Shown: piece by piece, positions 63,894-64,000 of the stretch | How positions within the stretch are numbered: the first letter of the stretch is position 1 | Layout: every line of letters starts with the position of its first letter | Assembly (NCBI RefSeq): GCF_008367235.1 | Contig: NZ_VTZS01000004.1 | Span: 1 to 64,000 of the forward strand | Direction of reading: 5' to 3' | DNA: 64,000 nt | Source of the DNA: Pareuzebyella sediminis | Lineage (GTDB): Bacteria; Bacteroidota; Bacteroidia; Flavobacteriales; Flavobacteriaceae | Program-made: the position numbers and the translations under genes | The notes under the pieces: model-generated | Database searches by the model: none | The model's input: only the letters and a program-made list of their open reading frames with translations | Told to the model about the DNA's origin: nothing

Positions 63894-64000
63894 CCGAATT
63901 TTGTCCAGTCTATTGACTCAAACAGGGGAATTATTGACGGGAACACCTTACTCCATTAGCGTCAATGTTTTTGGTGAACGAATTAACAGCACATTTGCGA

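Overview
The window looks like a chromosomal segment of a marine flavobacterium (Bacteroidota, Flavobacteriaceae-like). The evidence is a SusC/SusD pair with a GH92 glycosidase, a separate alginate-lyase-family lipoprotein, several TAnnTTTG promoter-like boxes, an ECF42-type sigma factor with its YCII partner, and many Bacteroidota-type lipoproteins and secreted proteins. Genus and species cannot be fixed from the sequence alone. No rRNA, tRNA or CRISPR array was seen.

Layout. 0-4.7 kb: a truncated IS3-type transposase start at the left edge, then unrelated minus-strand accessory genes (esterase, beta-lactamase-fold hydrolase, C45 peptidase) separated by attC-like imperfect palindromes and ending at a leader-like element. 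4.7-14.5 kb: exonuclease/endonuclease/phosphatase protein, CDP-alcohol phosphatidyltransferase, OprC-like copper TonB receptor with a small CNGKC protein, Dps, bestrophin, beta-helix protein. 14.6-16.7 kb: a second cassette-like array (MORN protein, YdeI-like protein, AraC-GyrI regulator) with the same palindromes and the same leader-like element. 16.8-22.7 kb: alginate lyase, VIT1-type transporter, SRPBCC protein, ECF42 plus YCII, TfoX-like protein, MarC. 22.7-26.2 kb: a third accessory patch with decayed repeated gene remnants, an unrecognised two-gene module (soluble protein plus four-helix membrane protein) and an AAA ATPase broken by one in-frame stop, again with a palindrome between units. 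26.7-29 kb: P1B-4-type metal ATPase.

29.2-40.7 kb: a glycan locus made of a DeoR regulator, SusC, SusD and a methyltransferase on the plus strand, converging on a minus-strand operon of GH92 glycosidase, NagX/HGSNAT-like acetyltransferase and calcineurin-type phosphoesterase. 40.7-41.5 kb: an eight-unit array of alternating inverted REP-like palindromes. 41.6-54.6 kb: a mixed set (SDR oxidoreductase, SRPBCC, thioredoxin, secreted hypotheticals, Tat-exported phosphoesterase, GH3-like acyl-adenylating enzyme, M48-like protease, AsmA-like protein). 54.6-64 kb: an envelope and stress cluster with a small acidic lipoprotein, DUF1328, two paralogous AraC regulators, a degenerate SRAP protein, DUF2945, MscS channel, topoisomerase IB, DUF2652, a second Dps and a YtxH/holin-like trio.

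The most unusual signal is the family of attC-like palindromes that punctuates three patches of co-oriented, apparently promoterless, functionally unrelated genes, with a related half-site element at the upstream end of two of them. This resembles an integron-like cassette system with a non-canonical core sequence; no integrase gene lies in the window.
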